A stretch of 64,000 bases of DNA. It comes from Butyrivibrio sp. Its GTDB lineage: Bacteria > Bacillota > Clostridia > Lachnospirales > Lachnospiraceae. The notes under the pieces are model-generated. The model did not search any database. It was given only the letters and a program-made list of their open reading frames with translations, and was not told the origin of the DNA. Within the stretch, counting starts at the first letter, position 1; every line of letters begins with the position of its first letter. Below, one piece after another: positions 36,056-43,026 of the stretch. Made by a program: the position numbers and the translations under genes. The stretch is from assembly GCA_023664865.1 (NCBI GenBank), contig JAMPEU010000003.1, forward strand, positions 124,001-188,000, given 5' to 3'.

Positions 36056-36248
36056 TCTCCCTTACCATTTCATCACTTGTCATGCTGTCAAATATATCAG
36101 GACATTCTGCAACATAGTTTAATATCTCATATTGTTTATCTAACATTAAAAAATCATCTATTGAAATATTATGTTTTTCGCAATAATTTTCAGTCACTAA
36201 ATACATAAGAAATATTGTATTGTTCAGTCTCTTTTCTGACATATTCAT
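36030..36248 (-). CDS. Small DUF3791-like protein (antitoxin candidate)
   Basis: A 72-aa acidic protein (MNMSEKRLNNTIFLMYLVTE...VREIEQYVLQS) resembling the DUF3791 pattern: an N-terminal hydrophobic helix, NISIDDFLML, then a C-terminal IEQYV segment. It overlaps the DUF3990 gene start and has an AAAGGAT site and its own -10 region upstream, so it heads the three-gene module. Short acidic first genes overlapping a toxin gene are typical antitoxins; this is inference. Confidence 0.6.
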   Translation of the reverse strand: MNMSEKRLNNTIFLMYLVTENYCEKHNISIDDFLMLDKQYEILNYVAECPDIFDSMTSDEMVREIEQYVLQS

Positions 36249-36283
36249 ATCCTTTCAGGAGTTTTGCTCATAAACTGATTACT

Positions 36284-36329
36284 AATACTATTATATCATA
36301 TCATATCCAGATACATATTTCTAATTCTT
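36284..36329 (-). promoter_or_regulatory. Promoter/operator copy 1 of the toxin-antitoxin region
   Basis: The minus strand has TGATATAATAG (extended -10, TATAAT at 36290-36295) 42 nt before the 72-aa gene. The surrounding 46 bp are almost identical to the 40-bp sequence upstream of dinJ at 36893-36932, differing by a 5-bp indel and a few substitutions. Confidence 0.6.
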
Positions 36330-36436
36330 GAGTTTCCCCAGTTTCTTTCCCGCTTTCTCCTCGCACAATTCAACCAGCTTAACCTTCAATGCCGCTAATT
36401 TTTCTTGGACAATTGGGGAATAAATATTTTATACAT
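36321..36436 (-). pseudogene. Frameshifted remnant of a small toxin-like gene
   Basis: An ATG at 36436 starts MYKIF, then the frame must shift by one base to continue YSPIVQEKLAALKVKLVE and KAGKKLGKLKN before a TAG at 36321. MYKIFYSPIVQEKL resembles the start of RelE/ParE-type toxins. The start overlaps the end of the preceding 57-aa gene, the usual antitoxin-toxin arrangement. Sequence is too short (about 38 codons) to assign a family firmly. Confidence 0.35.
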
Positions 36437-36602
36437 GCTCCACTCCCAGATTCTTTCTTAGCTGCCCCGAATTAATTCCGTCTCCTGTCTTCATTCGTTT
36501 TTCAGATTCCACCAAATCCGACCTTATTTTTTGCCACGCAGCAGCTTTCCTTTTCTGTCTTGAGTATTCCATTACATTGTCAACATATATCTTATATTTC
36601 AT
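36429..36602 (-). CDS. Small antitoxin-like protein, 57 aa
   Basis: ATG overlaps the dinJ stop. The product MKYKIYVDNVMEYSRQKRKA continues through AAWQKIRSDLVESEKRMKTG to GQLRKNLGVEHV. The ESE...GDGI...LRKNLG pattern is like the C-terminal toxin-neutralising helix of small RelB-type antitoxins. Its putative partner downstream is frameshifted. It could also be a decayed reading frame; supporting points are the overlap at both ends and codon use like its neighbours. Confidence 0.45.
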   Translation of the reverse strand: MKYKIYVDNVMEYSRQKRKAAAWQKIRSDLVESEKRMKTGDGINSGQLRKNLGVEHV

Positions 36603-36870
36603 CTAACGCCTTTCTTAACTCTCTTAAGTCTGTATACCCTTTTACATTCGGATCCCTAGCAATCCTATTCCCTTCCGCTATCGCCGCCAGTGTCACGTCA
36701 TTCGGAATGTCCGGTTCCATTAGAAACGGTATGTCATTTTCCCAAATTGTCCGTTCTAAAAACAGATTGACCGCCATATTCATACTTAAGCCAAGTTCTT
36801 CAAATATACTCTCTGCCGCCTCTTTTACTTCTTTATCTACTTGTATGTTAAAAGTTACTTGAGTCGCCAT
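36592..36870 (-). CDS. dinJ: RelB/DinJ family antitoxin
   Basis: A 92-aa ribbon-helix-helix antitoxin. MATQVTFNIQVDKEVKEAAE and SIFEELGLSMNMAVNLFLER match RelB/DinJ: a beta strand, then the HH motif with LGLSMNMAVN. I chose ATG 36870 because GGAG lies nine bases upstream; an ATG five codons earlier overlaps that ribosome site. RelB/DinJ proteins bind their promoter and a YafQ/RelE toxin. No full toxin gene follows; a small gene and a frameshifted remnant do. Confidence 0.85.
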   Translation of the reverse strand: MATQVTFNIQVDKEVKEAAESIFEELGLSMNMAVNLFLERTIWENDIPFLMEPDIPNDVTLAAIAEGNRIARDPNVKGYTDLRELRKALDEI

Positions 36871-36892
36871 ACTACCCAGCTCCATTTTATAT

Positions 36893-36932
36893 AATACTAT
36901 TATACTATATCCAGACAGAAATTTCTAATTCT
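36893..36932 (-). promoter_or_regulatory. Promoter/operator copy 2, upstream of dinJ
   Basis: TATAAT on the minus strand (36899-36904) gives a short leader to the dinJ start at 36870. The 40-bp block AATACTATTATAC...TTTCTAATTCT repeats the block at 36284-36329. A DinJ-type repressor could bind both (inference). Confidence 0.55.
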
Positions 36933-36933
36933 A

Positions 36934-37233
36934 TTACAAAAAATATTGGTACGCCTGATAATATCTGTTAATCTGTTCTCCTGTGCAGTCAAGCTTATGC
37001 TCTCCGCGATAATCCTCCAGCACTTCTTTACTTATTAATAACTCTGGCAGTACATGGGCGTTTTTAGTATCTGCCATTGTAAGCTGCGTATACTGTATCG
37101 CCCTGTCCAGAAACATACTCTGCTTATCCGACTCAGGCGGAAATTTCAATGCGCGCTTTACTTCATTTCCAATATTTACCATTTGCTGCGCAAGGGACAG
37201 TTCAAACCATTTTTCACTTAAAACTGTATCCAC
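36934..37233 (-). CDS. Hypothetical helical protein
   Basis: About 99 aa (from GTG 37233; a TTG two codons earlier is also possible). The ribosome site is GAGGTG eight bases before the GTG. The sequence is helix-rich, with SLAQQMVNIGNEVKRALKF and FLDRAIQYTQLTMADTKN, and no recognised catalytic motif. It overlaps the end of the DUF5674-like gene by 16 bp, so they are translated together. Function unknown. Confidence 0.65.
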   Translation of the reverse strand: MDTVLSEKWFELSLAQQMVNIGNEVKRALKFPPESDKQSMFLDRAIQYTQLTMADTKNAHVLPELLISKEVLEDYRGEHKLDCTGEQINRYYQAYQYFL

Positions 37234-37574
37234 TTGCAAATCACCTCTGTCGCCTTTGCCCTGATATCCTCATCTAATATCCCCATTCCGCCTCGTGGGA
37301 AACCGTGAACCTGATTATTATGGATATTTATAAATGAGTCATATTCCAAGATTTCATCCATCGTCTGATTTTCCAGCCACAAATTAAAGCCCCACATATC
37401 AGTTTCTTTTGAGCCGCACTGTTCTTTCAAGTAATCGGCAAGCTCATAGTGCATCTCCGCGTCCAGCGCAACCAGCTCTTTATCTAAATCCACAACGCCT
37501 TTCACAAATCCATTTATGAATGAATTTATCTCGCCAAGCTCTTTAATTGTATGCTTTTTATCCAGAATAACCAT
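37218..37574 (-). CDS. DUF5674-like protein
   Basis: A 118-aa protein. The conserved part is YELADYLKEQCGSKETDMWG, FNLWLENQTMDEILEYDSFI and INIHNNQVHGFPRGG, which matches my memory of DUF5674 (small proteins common beside short antitoxin-like genes). It follows a 46-aa acidic gene by 8 bp. A toxin-like role is possible but unproven. Confidence 0.6.
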   Translation of the reverse strand: MVILDKKHTIKELGEINSFINGFVKGVVDLDKELVALDAEMHYELADYLKEQCGSKETDMWGFNLWLENQTMDEILEYDSFINIHNNQVHGFPRGGMGILDEDIRAKATEVICKWIQF

Positions 37575-37582
37575 TCTTGCGC

Positions 37583-37723
37583 CTATCCCCAGACTTCTTC
37601 ATGGGAATACAACTCTCCTCTTTCAATCTCCTGCTTAGCCTCTCGTATAGCCTCTACTTCATCAGGCAACGGTGCATCTTCTTCCACAACCAAATCCGTA
37701 ATCTTAATTGGATACTGTCGCAT
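37583..37723 (-). CDS. Small acidic protein, 46 aa (antitoxin-like)
   Basis: Reads MRQYPIKITDLVVEEDAPLP then DEVEAIREAKQEIERGELYS and HEEVWG. The EAIREAKQEIERGE..S.EEV pattern is the typical C-terminal helix of short antitoxins. A separate 24-codon frame (37704-37778, with a good AAGGTGAT site) overlaps its start and may be a leader or the broken front of the same gene. It sits 8 bp before the DUF5674-like gene. Confidence 0.5.
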   Translation of the reverse strand: MRQYPIKITDLVVEEDAPLPDEVEAIREAKQEIERGELYSHEEVWG

Positions 37724-37802
37724 TTCTATATTTCTTCTCCAATCTGTCGCATACAGCATTAAAGTCTTTCTTTAACATTTAAATCACCTTGTATGATTTT
37801 TA

Positions 37803-38741
37803 CTACCCAAAGTTAAAACTAAGCTGTTTATAACTTTCTTCTGTTTCATTTTGCTCCAAAGCAGAATATACTCTTTTCAATATCGGCTTTCCATTTTTGT
37901 CCCCTCTAATTGGCACTCCGCCATGTTTCAAAAAGAAAGTATTCCCTTCTGCTGTGGGCTTATTTACTCCATATTCCACGACAAATAATGGCTTTTTGTT
38001 TTTCAGGCTTTGTTCGCCTGCATTAAATGTTCCGCCTTCCATTCCGGATTCTATTAAAATCATAGCATCTGCTAATCCAATTATCGTATTATTACGTTTC
38101 ATAGCATTTGCCGCAGACCATGTAAGGTTAGGCAAAAATTGAGAAACAAACAAATGGTTCTTGTCGTTAAGAAGTTCTTTCACTTCACCTTTAATTCGAT
38201 TTTTCAATATACCTTCCACTATTACAAAAATTGTATCCCCGCCTGCTTGAAGGGCTGCCATATGTGCAGTAATGTCTACGCCTTTTGCATATCCACTCAC
38301 AACCGTAATGCCATCTGAAGATAACTGTCTTGCTGAACTGTGAGTTATCCTTATTCCTGATTCAGAGACTTTTCTTGAACCGGTAAACCCAACACATTTA
38401 TTCTTCAACAAATTATAATTTCCCTTGTAAAATAATACGGCTGGAACATTCCCCATATCCAATTTTCTAAGCCTTGTCGGATAATTATCATCACCTATCC
38501 AACACATATCAGCTTCATCTTTATATAATTGTTCTTGCAAAATCAGGGCTTTTTCCTTGCTCTCGTAAATATTTCTTGCTACCTCCTGATTTATCCCCAT
38601 AGAACACATTATCTGCTGGCTATCACAAATCTCGCTGAGCGAATACGGCAAACCACTTACAATATACTTACTAATTCTCCTTAGGGTACCATCTCCGGAA
38701 CCCTTGGCTATTATTACTCTCAAAACATCGCAATTTATCAT
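37803..38741 (-). CDS. DprA/Smf-like protein paired with a PRTase
   Basis: A 312-aa Rossmann-fold DprA/Smf relative. Conserved parts: GFTGSRKVSESGIRITHSSA, VVSGYAKGVDITAHMAALQA, AANAMKRNNTIIGLADAMIL, and MEGGTFNAGEQSLKNKKPLF. DprA normally loads RecA on incoming single-stranded DNA. This copy has no C-terminal winged-helix domain like that of the canonical dprA at 44833 and is only about 30% alike by eye. Its ATG overlaps the stop of the phosphoribosyltransferase gene (ATGA), so the two are a translational pair. DprA-like/PRTase pairs have been discussed as conflict or defence genes (memory, unverified). Confidence 0.8.
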   Translation of the reverse strand: MINCDVLRVIIAKGSGDGTLRRISKYIVSGLPYSLSEICDSQQIMCSMGINQEVARNIYESKEKALILQEQLYKDEADMCWIGDDNYPTRLRKLDMGNVPAVLFYKGNYNLLKNKCVGFTGSRKVSESGIRITHSSARQLSSDGITVVSGYAKGVDITAHMAALQAGGDTIFVIVEGILKNRIKGEVKELLNDKNHLFVSQFLPNLTWSAANAMKRNNTIIGLADAMILIESGMEGGTFNAGEQSLKNKKPLFVVEYGVNKPTAEGNTFFLKHGGVPIRGDKNGKPILKRVYSALEQNETEESYKQLSFNFG

Positions 38742-39601
38742 ATATTATCACTATCCTTTAAAGATTTCACGCAAACAACACCGAAAACCATTCTAGCGCC
38801 CATTTCTTTAAGAAAGCTTGCATATTGCCACATTGTTGTACCAGACTGATATAAATCATCAATTACTATTACATTTTTACCTCTTACATTCTTATCAATT
38901 TGTACATTACCATTATAATAAATTTCTCTCCAAACCGTAACTTTATCTGCTATCGAAAGCTGTTTCATTTGAGGTTTATCACATTTCAGTTCGGCATTTA
39001 TAAATGAAATGCCCATGCGATGTGCAATTTCATCTGCTAACAACCACGCTAATTTCCCTTTTCCTGATTCTGATGCCGGCATAGGAGATAAATACCAATC
39101 ATCTCTATTGTTAATAGGTATATATTTACAATTATCCATCATTTTATTGATTATAATATCAGCATATTTCGCCCGTTCTGATCGGCTTAAATTACTAATG
39201 TTATATTTCAACTCATATTCAGCTTTCCCAATCTCCGTTCTGCCATTTCCATAAACAAGGTCAAAATTAAAATCTGAGGCAATGCAATAATCTAACTCAT
39301 CATCAAAATACGGAGATATATTTTTATTTAAATATAGCCATAAAACATCCTGTGTCACACCAATACACCAATTCATAAAGCTTTTTACAACATTCTGATC
39401 ATAACGCCCTTCCGGCAGCCACAAACTACTGTATGTTTCACTCCGTTTCCATTTTGTCGGGCTATCATTTTCAAACATTGGAAAAAAGAAATTAATAAGT
39501 CTAACATATTTATTATTTGTTGATATATTATATGATGCATCAGCATTTTCATAAATAGTAACCCAAAATTCACTTCTTTCCCTTTTATATTGATATTTCA
39601 A
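38738..39601 (-). CDS. ComF-like phosphoribosyltransferase-domain protein
   Basis: A 287-aa protein. The C-terminal half is a PRTase domain resembling ComFC: LSPMPASESGKGKLAWLLAD, then KCDKPQMKQLSIADKVTVWR, and the PRPP loop NVIVIDDLYQSGTTMWQYAS (about 246-265). The N-terminal 150 residues are not recognised. It starts with TTG at 39601, seven bases after AAGGAG and 15 bp after the pilC stop, so it should be co-transcribed with pilC. Its partner is the overlapping DprA-like gene. Confidence 0.8.
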   Translation of the reverse strand: MKYQYKRERSEFWVTIYENADASYNISTNNKYVRLINFFFPMFENDSPTKWKRSETYSSLWLPEGRYDQNVVKSFMNWCIGVTQDVLWLYLNKNISPYFDDELDYCIASDFNFDLVYGNGRTEIGKAEYELKYNISNLSRSERAKYADIIINKMMDNCKYIPINNRDDWYLSPMPASESGKGKLAWLLADEIAHRMGISFINAELKCDKPQMKQLSIADKVTVWREIYYNGNVQIDKNVRGKNVIVIDDLYQSGTTMWQYASFLKEMGARMVFGVVCVKSLKDSDNI

Positions 39602-39616
39602 ACCTTTTCTCCTTTG

Positions 39617-40831
39617 TTATAGGTTATCCAATGCCGAGTACATCGTAACCATAGGTGCCAGAACCGCCCCAATCAGCAATCCGACAATGCCCGCCAGCAC
39701 AATGATAATCATCGGCTCCATAGCCGCCATCAACGACTGTACCGCCAGCTCCACTTCTTCTTCGTAATAATCAGCCAGCCTATCCAGCATCTCTTCCGTG
39801 GAACCTGCCTCTTCACCGATTCGTATCATATGATACACCATCGGTGGGAAAATCCCCGCTGCCTGTAACGGCTGCGACAACGGCGCGCCGACCATAATCT
39901 CCTGCACGGCATTTTTCAACGCCTCTTTAAACCATATATTCGTCATTGTATCCGACACGATATCCACTGCCTCTATCAACGGCACACCCGCACTAAGCAG
40001 CGTACTCAACGTCCTCGCCATCAACGCCGCCGCACTTTTTGTAACCAGATTCTGCACCGCCGGTATCTTCAACTGCAATTTGCCAAAAAGGTGCTTGCCC
40101 ATATTTGTTTTTGCAAAAGCCCTTACTGCAAAGACAATCGCAATAATGACCGGCACGAGTATGTACCAATACGACTGTATAAATTCGCTCATTGCCACGA
40201 CCGCAAGCGTGATGCCCGGCAGCTCCGTATCCAACTGCTCAAACATTTCCATGTATGAAGGGATAACCACTACCAGCATGACTACAACTACCGCCACCGC
40301 AACAACTGCGACTACGATAGGGTAAATCATCGCTTTTTTAATGAGCGCCTTGGTCTTAGCCGAACGCTCAAACTGGACCGCCATACGCTCCATGGAGATT
40401 TCCAAGCTGCCGGATGCCTCTCCGGCTCTCGCCATCTGCACCATCAGCTCTGTGAATACTTTCGGGTGTTTCGCAAGGGAGTCTCCGAATGTCTCGCCCT
40501 TCTCAACGTCCGCCCTAACGGCGTACAACGCCGCCTGCATCTTTTTATTCTCGGTTGACTCAGCGAGCATGTTCAGCGCGTCGATAATCGTTACGCCCGC
40601 GCGCGTAATACTCGCAAACTGTCTACAGAATACGCCCAAGTCTCTAGGTGTCGGCTTGCCCCCGATGTCGAAGTTGATGTCCTTAGTCATGACATTCTGC
40701 TCGGTCACTTCGAGTACAATCAAGCCCTGATTTTTTAACTCTCTTACAACTTGGTCTTCGCTGTTGCCCTCTCTTGAGCCTTTTATCTCTTTTCCGCTTT
40801 TATCAATGGCAACGTATCCCCAATCCGCCAT
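39617..40831 (-). CDS. pilC: Type IV pilus inner-membrane platform protein PilC
   Basis: A 404-aa T2SF/PilC family protein. Two homologous cytoplasmic domains (FCRQFASITRAGVTIIDALN and ALMARTLSTLLSAGVPLIEA) alternate with membrane segments near residues 170-190, 220-240 and 375-395. It begins with the usual N-terminal segment and ends GAVLAPMVTMYSALDNL. It couples PilB and PilT to pilin insertion. GGAGG lies eight bases before the ATG; a consensus promoter is about 215 bp upstream. Confidence 0.95.
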   Translation of the reverse strand: MADWGYVAIDKSGKEIKGSREGNSEDQVVRELKNQGLIVLEVTEQNVMTKDINFDIGGKPTPRDLGVFCRQFASITRAGVTIIDALNMLAESTENKKMQAALYAVRADVEKGETFGDSLAKHPKVFTELMVQMARAGEASGSLEISMERMAVQFERSAKTKALIKKAMIYPIVVAVVAVAVVVVMLVVVIPSYMEMFEQLDTELPGITLAVVAMSEFIQSYWYILVPVIIAIVFAVRAFAKTNMGKHLFGKLQLKIPAVQNLVTKSAAALMARTLSTLLSAGVPLIEAVDIVSDTMTNIWFKEALKNAVQEIMVGAPLSQPLQAAGIFPPMVYHMIRIGEEAGSTEEMLDRLADYYEEEVELAVQSLMAAMEPMIIIVLAGIVGLLIGAVLAPMVTMYSALDNL

Positions 40832-40957
40832 GAGCGAACCTCCATTATCTCTTATTTGGTGTTTCTATTTATGTATCTATTTATTATTTATGTAACTATT
40901 ATTTACGTATTTATGTTTATTGCCTGCAGTTGCAAACACTTTATGCCGCTAGTTGCA

Positions 40958-41005
40958 TAGCGGTTACATAATTGTTATGTTTAATTGCTTTAACGCTAAC
41001 CGCTA
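40958..41005 (-). promoter_or_regulatory. Hairpin in the pilC leader
   Basis: The long leader (about 210 nt) holds the perfect 9-bp inverted repeat TAGCGGTTA/TAACCGCTA (40958-40966 and 40997-41005), followed by an AT-rich stretch with repeated TAAATA. It does not match either c-di-GMP riboswitch class that I know. Confidence 0.4.
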
Positions 41006-41049
41006 CAAATTGCAAATTTATAGCGAAAAGAAGAAATATAATTGAAATT

Positions 41050-41078
41050 ATTATACTATTTTTGTCCCAAAGATGCAA
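41050..41078 (-). promoter_or_regulatory. Sigma-A-type promoter of the pilC operon
   Basis: TTGCAT (41073-41078), 17-bp spacer, TATAAT (41050-41055), minus strand. A run of nine C (nine G on the transcribed side) at 41085-41093 begins six bases upstream of the -35. The rest of 41094-41261 holds two small inverted repeats (41115-41135 and 41186-41202). Confidence 0.7.
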
Positions 41079-41112
41079 GCCTTACCCCCCCCCGAAACAT
41101 TCAGCATATTCC

Positions 41113-41136
41113 ACAAAAATTGCCTGCAATTTTTTG
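41113..41136 (-). terminator. Possible terminator after the Rpn fragment
   Basis: AAAAATTGC/GCAATTTTT with a very short loop and flanking A/T runs on both sides. It lies about 130 bp after the stop at 41262 and before the pilC promoter. Confidence 0.4.
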
Positions 41137-41261
41137 CTTTTTTGCATAATTACAACTGATATTAAATCAATTTCTTAAGATTGCAGGCGATATCAAATCG
41201 CCTTTTTTGACATTACACATGTTATTGAATCATTGATGGGGCATTGGGCTTCGGATTTGAG

Positions 41262-41669
41262 TCAGTTTCTTACTTTATAACGTTTCTTGGCATGTGCCTT
41301 TAATACTTTCCTAGAGTCCTTATAATACTTATTTACCTGTTCTTTTGATATATTCCGGTATTCTTCGTTCCTTATAACAGCCTGATGCACCGCATCAAGG
41401 CTTGGCAGCAGCAGGCTCAGCGAAAATACGAGGGCGCGCAAGCCCTCTTCTCTGCCTTTTTCTATTCCTTTTTCTATTCCTTTTTCTATCCCTTCTTCCA
41501 GCCCTTCTGCTCTTCCTTCCATTCTGCCATCTTCAATAAGCTCTTTAAGCGCTTTGCACATATCCACTTTACCGTCCTTTCCATAATAATCGTCTTTTGT
41601 TTCTATCAGTTCTGCCGCATTGGTGTACTGCGCCACTACGTCATAGGCGTCAATAATACTCTTCCGCAT
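41262..41669 (-). CDS. C-terminal fragment-like Rpn-family protein
   Basis: A 135-aa protein that aligns only with the C-terminal third of the upstream Rpn-family gene. It has KVDMCKALKELIEDGRMEGR, then tandem GIEK units (EEGIEKGIEKGIEKGREEG), and a helical tail. The PD-(D/E)XK core is missing. It overlaps the upstream gene by 20 bp and has an AGGAAAG site. It is either a tandem duplication reduced to the tail or an internal-start product kept as a gene. Confidence 0.55.
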   Translation of the reverse strand: MRKSIIDAYDVVAQYTNAAELIETKDDYYGKDGKVDMCKALKELIEDGRMEGRAEGLEEGIEKGIEKGIEKGREEGLRALVFSLSLLLPSLDAVHQAVIRNEEYRNISKEQVNKYYKDSRKVLKAHAKKRYKVRN

Positions 41670-42615
41670 ACTTTCCTGCGCTTTCCAACGCTATATCAAA
41701 CTTCTCTGCACATTTTTGTATAATGGTTTCCTTAGATAACCCTAATTCCTGGCATGTTTGAATTAGTATGCGTATACCCTTTTCTATGCCAGCCGCTATA
41801 CCTTCAGTTCTTCCAGCTGCCATGCCCTCTTCATATCCTTCAAGTCTCATATCCTCAAACGCTTTACACATATCATATCTCTCCTTTCCGTTTTCTTCGG
41901 TTTTAAAATTTTCCGATATCCTTATGTTCGCTACTACTTCAAGCATATCCTTTGTTTCACTGTCTATATTACTGTATGCTTCTTTGTTCTCTTCCATAAC
42001 TTGCTTAAACCTCTCCTTGTCCTTTGAATACCTGACTGCCTCAAACACCTGTCTTAAACCAGTGCGGTACTCGTTAAAAGTATCATGTTCCTGACAGTCA
42101 TATAAATTAATTTTGTAGTTCGTCACGTATTCTTTTAATTCATCGTCAATGTCCAGTAAGTCATACAGGCATCTTGCCCCATCCCACTTGTGTTCGTTCC
42201 CGAAATATACCACCAGCGTAATAATGGGTGCGAACTTCTCGTCCTTCTTTATCCCTGAAAGGTACTCGTCCTTGCCTTTTAAATCCCTCGAAACTTTATG
42301 CCGCCGTTTCTTTTGCTTCCATTGTTTTCGATAGCCAATGCCATCTGAAAGAATATTACGCAGCACCATCTGGTAATCGACGTAGTTCTGGTTCTCCACT
42401 ACAAGTATGTGGAGTTTCCTGCCTTTCCAGGTACGTGCCTTGTCCACGACCGTCTTATTGTTTCCACTTCCCGTACTTACAATCTGCGAGTCTTCCGGCT
42501 CCAGCTCTTCCGGTTTTACAACCTGTGTTCCTTTGAATAATGCTCCGTTTATCTGGTCTGCAAACCTTGCGTTGTCGTCCAGATAATCAAACTGATAATC
42601 GTCTTTTCTCCCCAT
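41650..42615 (-). CDS. Rpn family PD-(D/E)XK nuclease / putative transposase 2
   Basis: A 321-aa Rpn-family protein. The core shows GRKLHILVVENQNYVDYQMV (E-x-Q nuclease motif, about 84-103), with IITLVVYFGNEHKWDGARCL after it. The C-terminal region has DMCKAFEDMRLEGYEEGMAA and glycine/glutamate repeats. A GGGAGG site precedes the ATG. It lies between pilB and pilC, together with a tail fragment, so it probably inserted within the pilus cluster. Confidence 0.8.
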   Translation of the reverse strand: MGRKDDYQFDYLDDNARFADQINGALFKGTQVVKPEELEPEDSQIVSTGSGNNKTVVDKARTWKGRKLHILVVENQNYVDYQMVLRNILSDGIGYRKQWKQKKRRHKVSRDLKGKDEYLSGIKKDEKFAPIITLVVYFGNEHKWDGARCLYDLLDIDDELKEYVTNYKINLYDCQEHDTFNEYRTGLRQVFEAVRYSKDKERFKQVMEENKEAYSNIDSETKDMLEVVANIRISENFKTEENGKERYDMCKAFEDMRLEGYEEGMAAGRTEGIAAGIEKGIRILIQTCQELGLSKETIIQKCAEKFDIALESAGKYAEEYY

Positions 42616-42773
42616 CAGTCGTCCTCCCTTATTTTATTGTCCATATAAGGGATTCAGATTCCATGACGTGAAAAAAGATTTTCCAGAAATTAAGACTCCC
42701 AGATATGTTTAGTTAATCATAACATAGTTGATGCAATTTTGTAAAGTAGAATTTTAAAATATTTAAAATCTAA

Positions 42774-42960
42774 TAACAGTTCAGCCCTCAGGCGGCATGG
42801 ACGCATATGTTTCTCCGCCGAGGTCCTTAAAAAACGCCGGTAGTTGGTGAAAAAGACGCAAAGCGGCTTTTGAACTTAGTACCGCTGCGTTTTTTACGGA
42901 ATGAGAGTGTGCCTCAAGGAGAAACATATGCGTCCATACCGCCTGAGGGCTGAACTGTTA
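42774..42960 (+). repeat. Palindromic element C (dispersed palindrome family)
   Basis: A 187-bp palindrome. The outer 22 bases TAACAGTTCAGCCCTCAGGC-GG pair exactly with the right end. The arms continue with GCATATGTTTCTCC, then the core AACGCCGGTAGTTGGTGAAA and CTTAGTACCGCTGCG. The side hairpin on the plus strand is TACGGAATGAGAGTGTG (covarying AT/GT stem, GAGA loop). It lies between pilB's terminator and the Rpn gene. Confidence 0.92.
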
Positions 42961-42967
42961 AAAAACG

Positions 42968-43011
42968 TAAAAAACGCCAAGTGCGATAAAATCACTTCCG
43001 CACTCGGCGTT
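42968..43011 (-). terminator. Intrinsic terminator of pilB
   Basis: The minus strand reads AACGCCGAGTGCG, 13-base loop, CGCACTTGGCGTT, then a TTTTT tail. The stem has 13 bp with one mismatch. It lies 16 bases after the pilB stop and next to palindrome C. Confidence 0.88.
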
Positions 43012-43026
43012 CCTAAAAATCAAGCA

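Noticed and set aside
40832-41060. c-di-GMP riboswitch before pilC, and another before pilA (35110-35215)
   Set aside because: Hairpins are present, but the conserved cores of class I and class II c-di-GMP riboswitches are not recognisable.
41650-42615. Insertion sequence carrying the Rpn-family gene
   Set aside because: No terminal inverted repeats or target duplications were found at the gene ends; neighbouring palindrome C does not flank it on both sides.
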